From a virus: a stretch of DNA of 64,000 nucleotides. The notes beneath the pieces are model-generated. The model was not told the DNA's origin, searched no databases, and saw only the letters and a program-made list of their open reading frames with translations. Every line of letters starts with the position of its first letter. The stretch's first letter is position 1. The position numbers and the translations under genes are program-made. This document shows positions 31,996 to 39,580 of the stretch, piece after piece. The stretch spans positions 1 to 64,000 of IMG/VR virus record IMGVR_UViG_3300025102_007089; one strand, 5' to 3'.

Positions 31996-32271
31996 ATGGA
32001 TGCTGAAGACCCTAGAGATAAAGAACTAAGAGAGCTAATTGAAGAAGCTCTTAAGCTTAATGTAGGGGAAAGAAAGAAAATTAAAGGTCAGCGTGATATT
32101 GCAGATAGAGTTGTAGCTATATTACAGGAATATCTAGATAGTTTTATATTATTAGGGTATGATATGGAAGGTAACGCATTGCAACTTAAATCAGCTAGCT
32201 CATCACAACAGCACGAAGCTTTAAACTCCATACTTATTAAGTACTTTTCTTCCGAAATAGGGAGAATGTAA
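31996..32271 (+). CDS. Hypothetical helical protein
   Basis: 91 residues, acidic N-terminus (M-D-A-E-D-P-R-D-K-E-L-R-E-L) and amphipathic helices; overlaps the next start by one base. No family recognised. Confidence 0.55.
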   Translation: MDAEDPRDKELRELIEEALKLNVGERKKIKGQRDIADRVVAILQEYLDSFILLGYDMEGNALQLKSASSSQQHEALNSILIKYFSSEIGRM

Positions 32272-32534
32272 TGATTCGTAAAAAAATTCAAAAAAGAGAC
32301 GTATACGCGTGCAAAACCGGTGATTACGCCGGACAAATGTTCATAATTATTAAAGAATCTAAGAATTCTATTGAATGTTTAAGTATTCCAGAAGTTAAAA
32401 ACATTAAAATACCTATAGATTCGTTTGAAACCGGAAGGAACAGTAATATAATTGAATATGTAGAGACTATTCCTAAGTCTGTATATAAAATTAGTAAAGC
32501 GCAATACGAAAAAAATGAAAACTCTAATAATTGA
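32271..32534 (+). CDS. Hypothetical small beta protein
   Basis: 87 residues. V-Y-A-C-K-T-G-D-Y-A-G-Q-M-F-I-I-I-K-E near 11-29 looks like a KOW/SH3-style small barrel; the end overlaps the RNase H gene by 20 bases. Function unknown. Confidence 0.55.
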   Translation: MIRKKIQKRDVYACKTGDYAGQMFIIIKESKNSIECLSIPEVKNIKIPIDSFETGRNSNIIEYVETIPKSVYKISKAQYEKNENSNN

Positions 32535-33378
32535 TGGTAATAATCTTATTCACCGTACTTTTCATACTGCTAATTTACAAAAAAAGCGATACGAAAATGC
32601 AGATGTAGCCGGTCTTCATATATATTTTAGTATAAATGCTATATATTCTTATGTAAAGCGTTTTTTACCTGAGAAAACTATCATTGTTTGGGATGAGAAG
32701 ATAGATTATCAAAAGAATAAACGAAAAGAACTATCTAGTGAGTATAAAGGTAATAGATCAAGTGATAGTACCCCGCATCAAAATAATGAAGATATAAAGC
32801 TTATATGTAAAACTCTTGGTATACCTTCTATATTCCCTAGAGAGCTGGAAGCTGATGATATAGTTGCTTATATTTGTAGAGAAACTAAGGGTAAAAAGGT
32901 AATTGTATCTGTAGATAGAGATTTTCTTCAACTAATTAATGAAGATACTATTTTATTTGATCCTATTAGAAAAAAATACTTTGAAAAAGAAAATTTCGAA
33001 GAAAATACCGGGTTTAAAGATATATATGATTGGTTTACAGCAAAATGCTTAACCGGAGATAAGTCAGATAATGTATCTGGTATACCTGGATTCGGTAAAG
33101 TCAAAGTTAAAAAGTTTCTTAGCGGAGAACTTAAACTTACTACTGAGCAGGAAGAGAAATACTTTAGTAATCGCGATTTATTTAGATTAGATCTATATGA
33201 AGACTTTATTAATGAAAAAACTTATTATAAAAATCAATTAGATAGTACTGAACCCGGGGATTATAAGCTTTTTTTGAGTCTAGTTGAAAAATATAATATG
33301 GTTAATATTATAAAACGTAAAGATCATTGGTATGAAACGTTCTTTTTAAATACCTTTTTAGATTCTATAAATGATTAA
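32515..33378 (+). CDS. rnh: RNase H / 5'-3' exonuclease (FEN-like)
   Basis: 287 residues (T4 RNase H 305). PIN-type acidic motifs: I-I-D-G-N-N-L-I-H-R near 5-13, R-E-L-E-A-D-D-I-V near 115, S-V-D-R-D-F-L-Q near 138, and the helix-hairpin-helix G-D-K-S-D-N-V-S-G-I-P-G-F-G-K near 182. It removes RNA primers from lagging-strand fragments. Directly precedes the primase gp61. Confidence 0.92.
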   Translation: MKTLIIDGNNLIHRTFHTANLQKKRYENADVAGLHIYFSINAIYSYVKRFLPEKTIIVWDEKIDYQKNKRKELSSEYKGNRSSDSTPHQNNEDIKLICKTLGIPSIFPRELEADDIVAYICRETKGKKVIVSVDRDFLQLINEDTILFDPIRKKYFEKENFEENTGFKDIYDWFTAKCLTGDKSDNVSGIPGFGKVKVKKFLSGELKLTTEQEEKYFSNRDLFRLDLYEDFINEKTYYKNQLDSTEPGDYKLFLSLVEKYNMVNIIKRKDHWYETFFLNTFLDSIND

Positions 33379-34420
33379 TCTACCTAGAGAATACGTTATA
33401 CAAAAGTTTTATGAATATTCATTTAGCCCATTGTATAACAAGTTTAATAATGTATATCAAGGTGGGTGTTTTATTTGTAAAGAAGGTGGGTCATTTGGTA
33501 AAAAGCGACGGTTTTACTATATACCTGAAAATGATAACCTGTTTTGTCATAACTGCGGCTGGTCTAGTAGACCGTTAAAGTGGGTTAAGAAGGTTACCGG
33601 GTGTTCCGATACTGAAATAATTGAAGAGCTTAAAAATTACTCGGTTGAAGTAAAGATTGAAGATGAGGAAGCTAAGCCAACTATTAAAGTCGAGACCTTA
33701 CCTACAGATAGTATTAATCTGTTTGATGAGCTTCAGCGCGACTTTTATAATAGCAATGATATTGTTAGATCTGTTAGACATCTTATTAAAGAACGTAGAT
33801 TAGACACTGCTGTAAATAGACCTGATAGTTTATATTTGTCTTTAACTGATAGAGTACATAAAAATAGATTGGTAATACCTTTTGTTAACGAGAAAAATAG
33901 TATAGAATTCTATCAAACGAGAACTGTACTTAATCGTGATAATAAAATAAAGCCTAAGTATCTCGGTAAGGTTGGTTCAGAAAAAACTTTATTTAATATT
34001 GATAGAGTAACTAATGATCATGATAAAGTTTATGTATTTGAAGGCCCTATCAACGCTTTCTTTACTAAAAATTCAATAGCCGTAGCAGGTATTACTGAAA
34101 GAGGTAAGTCTTTTACTCAACGACAGCAACAACAGTTTGATAATGTCTTAAAATTCTTTGAAAGAGTATGGATATTAGACTCTCAATGGATTGATAGAGC
34201 TTCTCTGATAAAATCCGAAGTATTGCTTAAACAAATGGAGAAAGTCTTTATATGGCCGGAAAAATTTGGTAAAAGATTTAAAGACTTCAATGATATTGTT
34301 ATGGCATGTAAGCTTGACGAGATAAAATGGGACTTTATACAAAATAATACCTTCGAGGGTATCGAAGGTATTATTAAATTGACAGAGATAAAAAAATACT
34401 CTAATCTTAAACGTACTTAA
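33371..34420 (+). CDS. 61: DNA primase gp61
   Basis: 349 residues (T4 342). Zinc ribbon G-G-C-F-I-C-K near 31-37 paired with L-F-C-H-N-C-G-W near 57-64; TOPRIM core V-Y-V-F-E-G-P-I-N-A near 222 and the acidic W-I-L-D-S-Q-W near 270 (a variant of D-x-D). It makes pentaribonucleotide primers with gp41. Start overlaps RNase H by 8 bases; the end overlaps the convergent late gene by 14 bases. Confidence 0.92.
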   Translation: MINLPREYVIQKFYEYSFSPLYNKFNNVYQGGCFICKEGGSFGKKRRFYYIPENDNLFCHNCGWSSRPLKWVKKVTGCSDTEIIEELKNYSVEVKIEDEEAKPTIKVETLPTDSINLFDELQRDFYNSNDIVRSVRHLIKERRLDTAVNRPDSLYLSLTDRVHKNRLVIPFVNEKNSIEFYQTRTVLNRDNKIKPKYLGKVGSEKTLFNIDRVTNDHDKVYVFEGPINAFFTKNSIAVAGITERGKSFTQRQQQQFDNVLKFFERVWILDSQWIDRASLIKSEVLLKQMEKVFIWPEKFGKRFKDFNDIVMACKLDEIKWDFIQNNTFEGIEGIIKLTEIKKYSNLKRT

Positions 34421-34838
34421 ATTGAGGATTACCTGTCTGTGCTAAATACCCCTTAAAAGATTCTGTAACACCTGCAAGTTCAGTAGCTACCCTTGAAATT
34501 TTTCTCTGTTCTGATTGTTTCATTCTATCAAAGACAGTATCTGGCTCTGCATTAGCTAATTTCTGTTGAATTGAATCAGGCTCTTCACCATTAAGATAAT
34601 CTAAGAATTCTTCCATCTTACCAATCCATCCTCTCAATTCGTCCTTCATAGCCTCATTTCTCTCAGCTACAGCTGATGCTGCTCTTACAGAAGGATCATC
34701 TTCACTTACCTCTACATCTAGATCAACGTCAAATTCTTCAGGGTTAGTATCCTGATCTAACGAATTTTCAAAAGCTTCTTTTTCATCATCATCTTGTTCT
34801 TTTAGTACAGTAAAAAATCTCTTTTCAAATTTAGTCAT
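34407..34838 (-). CDS. Acidic late protein with leader-like N-terminus
   Basis: 143 residues: MTKFEKRFFTVLKEQDDDE, basic then acidic, like the leaders of the 2-10 kb genes, with L-K-E as a possible protease site. Acidic middle (N-P-E-E-F-D-V-D-L-D-V-E-V-S-E-D-D) and a helical C-terminal half. CATAAATA lies 5 bases upstream. Likely internal head or scaffold component; family not recognised. Confidence 0.65.
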   Translation of the reverse strand: MTKFEKRFFTVLKEQDDDEKEAFENSLDQDTNPEEFDVDLDVEVSEDDPSVRAASAVAERNEAMKDELRGWIGKMEEFLDYLNGEEPDSIQQKLANAEPDTVFDRMKQSEQRKISRVATELAGVTESFKGYLAQTGNPQFKYV

Positions 34839-34842
34839 ACAT

Positions 34843-34866
34843 TTATTTATGCTCGAGCATAAATAA
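34843..34866. promoter_or_regulatory. Perfect 24-bp palindrome forming two divergent late promoters
   Basis: Each arm is TTATTTAT/ATAAATAA around GCTCGAGC. Minus-strand CATAAATA (34851-34844) is 5 bases from the ATG at 34838; plus-strand CATAAATA (34858-34865) is 6 bases from the GTG at 34872. Confidence 0.75.
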
Positions 34867-34871
34867 TTTAT

Positions 34872-35204
34872 GTGGCTAACAACGGATATTACCCTTATTT
34901 TACAGGAATTGCTGATAAACAGTATTCACCTAACTTAAACACTGATGCACAAGTAAACAAGTATAAGGAGGATGAAGCTAATCAAAAAGCACCGCCCATA
35001 CTTCCTTATGAATTACAGCAGATACAGCAACTCATAGGAGATACCTTTGTCTCCCTAGCGGAACTAAGGGCTATGCTTACAGCAGCGTCTGATAAAAACG
35101 GTATAGATAGCAGTGTTATTGATAGTATTAATCAGAAAATAGATAAAGTTAATGAAATATTAACACTTGAAATTCCTGAAGATCTATCTAAAATATCTAT
35201 ATGA
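34872..35204 (+). CDS. Late hypothetical protein
   Basis: 110 residues from GTG at 34872, chosen by the late promoter 6 bases upstream. Tyr/Asn-rich N-terminus (NNGYYPYFTGIADKQYSPN), helical middle (ELQQIQQLIGDTFVSLAELR) and end (VIDSINQKIDKVNEIL). Virion or assembly role inferred from late expression. ATGA overlap with the next gene. Confidence 0.65.
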   Translation: MANNGYYPYFTGIADKQYSPNLNTDAQVNKYKEDEANQKAPPILPYELQQIQQLIGDTFVSLAELRAMLTAASDKNGIDSSVIDSINQKIDKVNEILTLEIPEDLSKISI

Positions 35205-35608
35205 GAATAGGTATCTCTCTTTTAATAGTTTTAATAATATCAGCAGCATTAGGCTATGCTTTTAGAAACGTACTAGGATTTTTTGAAACTGCTATATTAG
35301 CAGCATTTTTACAACTAATAGCTCCTTCAGTCTGGAATGCTATTTTTAAGCATAAAGAAAAAGTACTTCAATTAGAGAGTGAAATTAATTACTTGGTAGA
35401 ACTTAACACAGCAGAAGTCGACTGTCCTTGCGGTAATTACAAATTTAATGAAATTGTAGTTATAACAGATAGTACAGTTGAAAGTAAATGTCCTAAATGC
35501 GGAGGAGTTTATAGATTAGTACCTTCAGTTAAAGCAATACTTACTACTGAAGTGGTAGATGTAAATAAAAAGCCTTTCGATGATATAAAAATTGGAAAGG
35601 AAATATAA
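35201..35608 (+). CDS. Membrane-anchored protein with zinc ribbon
   Basis: 135 residues. Two hydrophobic segments (about 3-21 and 28-47) form a hairpin anchor; a linker helix then carries a C-P-C-G-N ... C-P-K-C-G-G four-cysteine ribbon (residues about 75-107). Topology predicts the ribbon on one side of the inner membrane. Late-transcribed with its upstream neighbour. No family recognised; holin activity is not obvious because of the large soluble domain. Confidence 0.65.
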   Translation: MRIGISLLIVLIISAALGYAFRNVLGFFETAILAAFLQLIAPSVWNAIFKHKEKVLQLESEINYLVELNTAEVDCPCGNYKFNEIVVITDSTVESKCPKCGGVYRLVPSVKAILTTEVVDVNKKPFDDIKIGKEI

Positions 35609-35614
35609 TATAAT
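35609..35614 (+). promoter_or_regulatory. -10 element TATAAT
   Basis: TATAAT, preceded by an overlapping copy at 35604-35609, 6 bases before the ATG at 35621. Confidence 0.55.
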
Positions 35615-35620
35615 ATATAT

Positions 35621-35866
35621 ATGGAACGAGAATTTACTTTTAACTTAAAAGATGGTACTACTAAAAAAATGTTATTTAATGAGTTCGTTAGATGGGCTTG
35701 TTTGATAGAAGGCGTTGAAAAAGTTTCTGAGAAACTTGAAGAGGCTGGTGTTGATATGAATAAGAATGATTGGGTAAAACCTTTAGCTTTTCAAAAATAT
35801 GTTGAAGAACGATATCATTCAATGAGGCATGATCTTACTGTTGAAGCTGGCTTAGGTAATATATAA
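35621..35866 (+). CDS. Hypothetical small protein
   Basis: 81 residues. F-T-F-N-L-K-D-G-T-T-K-K then a helical acid/base stretch and Y-V-E-E-R-Y-H-S-M-R-H-D-L-T-V. Starts with its own TATAAT promoter; one-base gap to the glycosyltransferase gene. Function unknown. Confidence 0.6.
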   Translation: MEREFTFNLKDGTTKKMLFNEFVRWACLIEGVEKVSEKLEEAGVDMNKNDWVKPLAFQKYVEERYHSMRHDLTVEAGLGNI

Positions 35867-35867
35867 G

Positions 35868-36707
35868 ATGAAAAAGCTTACCATAGGGTTATGTGTATAC
35901 GATGATTTTGATGGTATATATTTTACATTACAATCTCTAAGACTTCATCATTCAGAGGTAATGAATGAGGTTGAATTTATTATTATAAATAATAATCCTA
36001 AATCTCATCAAGGGGGTGAAATTCAAAAGTATACTAGACATATTACTGAGCCTTTAACCTATGTTGAGTACAGCTCTTACAGTTCAACTGCATTAAGAGA
36101 TAAAATTTTTACCTTAGCTAACACACCTTATGTACTGGTAATGGACTGTCATGTTCTGCTAGAAGGTGGTATTTTAAAAAAGCTTATTGAATTTTATGAT
36201 CAAGAAGAAGATAAAGGTAATCTATTACAAGGTCCTTTAATTTATGATGATTTGAATAATTTAAGCACTCATTATGATCTAGATACTTGGGGAGCCTATA
36301 TGTGGGGTACCTGGGGCACTGATAAAAGAGGAGAAAAAAGAGAAAATAAACCTTTTGAGATTCCAGCGCAAGGACTCGGTTTATTTAGTTGTCGTAAAGA
36401 TGCTTGGTTAGGTTTTAACAATCAATTTAGAGGCTTTGGTGGGGAAGAAGGTTACATTCACGAAAAATTTAGACAAAATGGTAAAGTTACATTGTGCCTA
36501 CCCTGGCTTAGATGGTTACATCGGTTCCAACGACCGCATGGAGTACCATATAACTGCGATTTAAAAGATAGATTTAGAAATTATATGATAGGCTTTACTG
36601 AACTTAAGTTAGATACTAGTGAAGTAATCAAACAATTTCAAGAAGTTATCTCTTCTAAGTATATAGCTCAAGTTAAAAAGGAGCTTGGTATTACTAAGAA
36701 AAAATAG
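35868..36707 (+). CDS. GT-A (family 2-like) glycosyltransferase
   Basis: 279 residues. L-T-I-G-L-C-V-Y-D-D-F-D-G near 4-16 begins the nucleotide-sugar fold; Y-V-L-V-M-D-C-H-V near 89 replaces D-x-D by D-C-H; R-G-F-G-G-E-E-G-Y-I near 188 fits the acceptor/E-D motif. The acceptor is unknown. The gene converges on the tail protein gene with a 14-base overlap. Confidence 0.8.
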   Translation: MKKLTIGLCVYDDFDGIYFTLQSLRLHHSEVMNEVEFIIINNNPKSHQGGEIQKYTRHITEPLTYVEYSSYSSTALRDKIFTLANTPYVLVMDCHVLLEGGILKKLIEFYDQEEDKGNLLQGPLIYDDLNNLSTHYDLDTWGAYMWGTWGTDKRGEKRENKPFEIPAQGLGLFSCRKDAWLGFNNQFRGFGGEEGYIHEKFRQNGKVTLCLPWLRWLHRFQRPHGVPYNCDLKDRFRNYMIGFTELKLDTSEVIKQFQEVISSKYIAQVKKELGITKKK

Positions 36708-37824
36708 ATAGGCTATTATCAGGTATTAAGAAAGGAAGGCCTCTATAGTCCCCTTCTATAGTAATATTATTATCGATAGCAAAATCATCCGCTCTTTCTT
36801 TAGGTATAATACCAATAGTTTGAATATTTAACCCTGTATCAACTAATATACCTTTAAATCTTATTGGTGTATCAACAGAAATATTGTTATCAGTTCTAAA
36901 TATGGTAATATTTTGTTTAGCTGTTTCTAATAAACTAATATTAGCTTGATCAGCAATTGCTGAAATACCTACCGCGGTAGTAATGTTACTATTAGGGTTG
37001 AAACTATTACCTCTTGTAGTTAGAGTTTCAGTTATCACACTATCAGTAACTAAACCTTCAATATGTGGGTCTTTTAAGAAGAATTTACCTACTGATAAGG
37101 CGGGGCTTGATGTTGAGACTGGTGTAGTAAACGAATAACCTACAAAAACGTCTAAATTATCAAAGTTATCTAATTCTAAAGGTAAACTAACAGTAGTAAG
37201 TGTTTCAAATTTAGAGTTTACATTTCTATCTATAGATATTTTAGTACCTAAATTAGCGTATCTAAACCTTAAAGTTGTAAAATCGTCCGAAGTTAAAGGT
37301 ATAGTAGGTGAAAAAGTAGATAACTCTTCATAAAAAACTAAGCTCTTATTAAAATCTCTAATACAGAGGGAATTTCTTCTTACTTCATGAGGTTTAACCC
37401 CGTCTCTACCATCTCTACCTGATAAACCATAAAGTCCAGTAGTATCAAAAACTATTTTAACTAGTTGACCGCTTAAGCTAGTAGAATCAATTACTAAATT
37501 TTCACTACTTTCAGTAAGAAGAGGTAAAGCTGCTTCAGAAAGCAATGAAACAGCTGATAAAGCAACACTAGGGTCTTGATCTCCGACATATTGACCCGGT
37601 AAAGAAGAAATTTCTGAGGTTAATGTAGTTAAGAACGTACCAAAAGCGTATTCAACAGCAGATTCAGGAGCTTGCCATGAATTACCTTCTAGACCTAGAT
37701 CTCCAGGTACTTTAAAATCAAACGACCATACAATATCATAATTAGAATTATATCTAAAATCTTTTTCTACAAATTGATACGACCTCTCACCGGGTGGTAG
37801 CTTTATTTCGTTAGGTAGAGCCAT
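36694..37824 (-). CDS. Virion adhesin/fibre-type protein with Gly-Arg-Asp repeat
   Basis: 376 residues. Beta-rich throughout, with L-S-G-R-D-G-R-D-G near 135, a collagen-like triplet shared with the partial protein at the left window edge. A beta-sandwich-like domain follows (SLCIRDFNKSLVFYEELS ... ISIDRNVNSKFETL). No enzymatic motif. Late promoter AATAAATA lies 6 bases upstream. It is the last gene of the fibre block; receptor-binding or decoration role inferred. Confidence 0.7.
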   Translation of the reverse strand: MALPNEIKLPPGERSYQFVEKDFRYNSNYDIVWSFDFKVPGDLGLEGNSWQAPESAVEYAFGTFLTTLTSEISSLPGQYVGDQDPSVALSAVSLLSEAALPLLTESSENLVIDSTSLSGQLVKIVFDTTGLYGLSGRDGRDGVKPHEVRRNSLCIRDFNKSLVFYEELSTFSPTIPLTSDDFTTLRFRYANLGTKISIDRNVNSKFETLTTVSLPLELDNFDNLDVFVGYSFTTPVSTSSPALSVGKFFLKDPHIEGLVTDSVITETLTTRGNSFNPNSNITTAVGISAIADQANISLLETAKQNITIFRTDNNISVDTPIRFKGILVDTGLNIQTIGIIPKERADDFAIDNNITIEGDYRGLPFLIPDNSLSIFS

Positions 37825-37830
37825 TATACA

Positions 37831-37838
37831 TATTTATT
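37831..37838 (-). promoter_or_regulatory. Late promoter AATAAATA
   Basis: Minus-strand element 6 bases before the ATG at 37824. Confidence 0.65.
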
Positions 37839-37849
37839 CCTGTATAATG

Positions 37850-38008
37850 TTAATCAAAAGCTTTTAAAATTTCATTTACCTTCTCAATTAAAATTTTACA
37901 GCTTCTGAAATCTTTTTCTTCTCCAGGTTTAAAAGAGGATTGCTCAGCTAGCTTTTTTATAAAGACAAAATCTTGGTAATCTAATCCCTCTACAACAATT
38001 TCTTTCAT
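37850..38008 (-). CDS. Small protein between tail fibre genes (52 aa)
   Basis: 52 residues: M-K-E-I-V-V-E-G-L-D-Y-Q-D-F, then I-K-K-L-A-E-Q and a C-terminal helix I-L-I-E-K-V-N-E-I-L-K-A-F-D. The ATG at 38008 is 8 bases after the upstream stop, in the same direction, so it is probably cotranscribed with the collar protein. Size and place fit a fibre chaperone or connector; function unknown. Confidence 0.6.
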   Translation of the reverse strand: MKEIVVEGLDYQDFVFIKKLAEQSSFKPGEEKDFRSCKILIEKVNEILKAFD

Positions 38009-38016
38009 ATATTTAA

Positions 38017-39567
38017 TTATTCGCCGTAACCAATTATATCAACAAATACATTTGGTTGTAACCCAGGAGCTGTTCTATTTCCGTCGAGAGCAACAAATAG
38101 CTTTCTGGAAGTTCTGTTAAATCTAGCTGTAAATTGGCCTCCGTCTCCTTGTTGCGATCTACCTTGTACTGTACCACCACCGGCATCACCTAAAACAAAC
38201 TTTTTAGAAGTAGCTGCAGGTAAGGCTGAATTATCAAAAGTAAAGTAGAAAGCAGCTCTATTAGGTATAGTATACTGACAATGAATAACCTTAGCAGCTA
38301 CTGGTACTATGGTAGGTAAGTCAAAACCAGTCCATGAATTAACAACAAAATCAGTACCATCATTAATTAACTCTACCGGGGAGTCAAGGTAAACGTTTTT
38401 ATAAATAGTAGCTTTAGAATCTGCGGGATATCCATCGTTATTTGATGAAAGACCTACCTCAATAGTACCACTTAAGAATTGAGTAGCTGTATTGTCTATA
38501 CGTACTCCATTTTTAGCAGCAGAAAGTGGTGTATTAAATGATATAGTTGGAGCGCTTACCTTATCATCAACAGCTTTTATAATAAACGTGGTTGCTAAGG
38601 CAGATAATGGACTTGAACTTAAAGCACCACTAACACTAGCATTACCTTGCCCTAATCCTGAAACTACGTGGTACTCAGTACCTAAAAACGGGTCAGCTAC
38701 TGCTGATCCGTATAAAGTAGCTCTCGTAAAATCTGGAAGCACAAAATTATCACCAGTACCTCCATATCTATTTCCTATAACACCAGATAAATCAGGATAA
38801 TTAGTACCTGTTACAGTTGAACCATCACATTTTAACCACCCATATGGTACATCAGCAACTGCAGATATAAATGGTACTATTGATCCTACTGGTACTGCTC
38901 CAGCAGATGTATTTGGTACGATAGTTTCTACCACAGTAGGTAAAGCCCACCTTAATTGACCTGTAGGATCAGAAATTAATTGACTGTTATTAACTGAAGG
39001 CTTTACCGACGGAAAGTCATAATCAATTGCATTTATCTTTAACTTACTTGGTATCTCTAAATAACTTCCTGCATCTACTGTTCTTTGAGAAATACCATCT
39101 ATATTAATAAAACTACTTAATGCTACTTTTTGCGAACCATCAAGCTCTATACTACTACCTAAAGCATTTAAATCTATATTGCCAGCTGATAACTTACCTA
39201 TAGTTATTCTTTGTGATGCATCAATGCTAATAGTATTATCTCCAGCTGAAGCTAAATTAGAAATAGTAACCCAGTCGTTAATACTACCACCGTTATTTTC
39301 GTTAATAAACTGTAATATATTATTGTCACTATCAAAAGCAATATCACCTATTACTCCTGTTTTATCAGTAATAGTTTCTGCTGTACCTAAAAACTTATTA
39401 CCAACTAAAGTACCACCTGGTGTAGTACCATCTCCAATAAAAACTCTTTTTGTATCTGTTGTATATCCAAATTCACCCTCATCAAGAGTTACTTCTTTTC
39501 TTTCTATATCAGTACCTCTCCTTACAAGAAGTTTTAAAAGAGTATTTTCTAAAATTTCAATGGACAT
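38017..39567 (-). CDS. Tail fibre/collar protein, Mtd-N-like plus tail-collar domain
   Basis: 516 residues. N-terminal V-R-R-G-T-D-I-E-R-K-E-V-T-L-D-E-G-E near 16-33 and T-K-R-V-F-I-G-D-G near 40 are the phage tropism-determinant N-terminal module. A beta-helical shaft precedes a tail-collar domain (V-P-V-G-S-I-V-P-F, V-P-Y-G-W-L-K-C-D-G near 240). The C-terminal ~170 residues form a jelly-roll-like, Gly-rich tip. It is paralogous to 39576-41018. ATTAAATA late-like promoter overlaps the upstream stop, 5 bases before the ATG. Receptor binding inferred. Confidence 0.85.
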   Translation of the reverse strand: MSIEILENTLLKLLVRRGTDIERKEVTLDEGEFGYTTDTKRVFIGDGTTPGGTLVGNKFLGTAETITDKTGVIGDIAFDSDNNILQFINENNGGSINDWVTISNLASAGDNTISIDASQRITIGKLSAGNIDLNALGSSIELDGSQKVALSSFINIDGISQRTVDAGSYLEIPSKLKINAIDYDFPSVKPSVNNSQLISDPTGQLRWALPTVVETIVPNTSAGAVPVGSIVPFISAVADVPYGWLKCDGSTVTGTNYPDLSGVIGNRYGGTGDNFVLPDFTRATLYGSAVADPFLGTEYHVVSGLGQGNASVSGALSSSPLSALATTFIIKAVDDKVSAPTISFNTPLSAAKNGVRIDNTATQFLSGTIEVGLSSNNDGYPADSKATIYKNVYLDSPVELINDGTDFVVNSWTGFDLPTIVPVAAKVIHCQYTIPNRAAFYFTFDNSALPAATSKKFVLGDAGGGTVQGRSQQGDGGQFTARFNRTSRKLFVALDGNRTAPGLQPNVFVDIIGYGE

Positions 39568-39572
39568 ATTTT

Positions 39573-39580
39573 TATTTAAT
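39573..39580 (-). promoter_or_regulatory. Late-like promoter ATTAAATA
   Basis: Minus-strand variant 5 bases before the ATG at 39567, overlapping the stop of the paralogous upstream gene. Confidence 0.45.
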
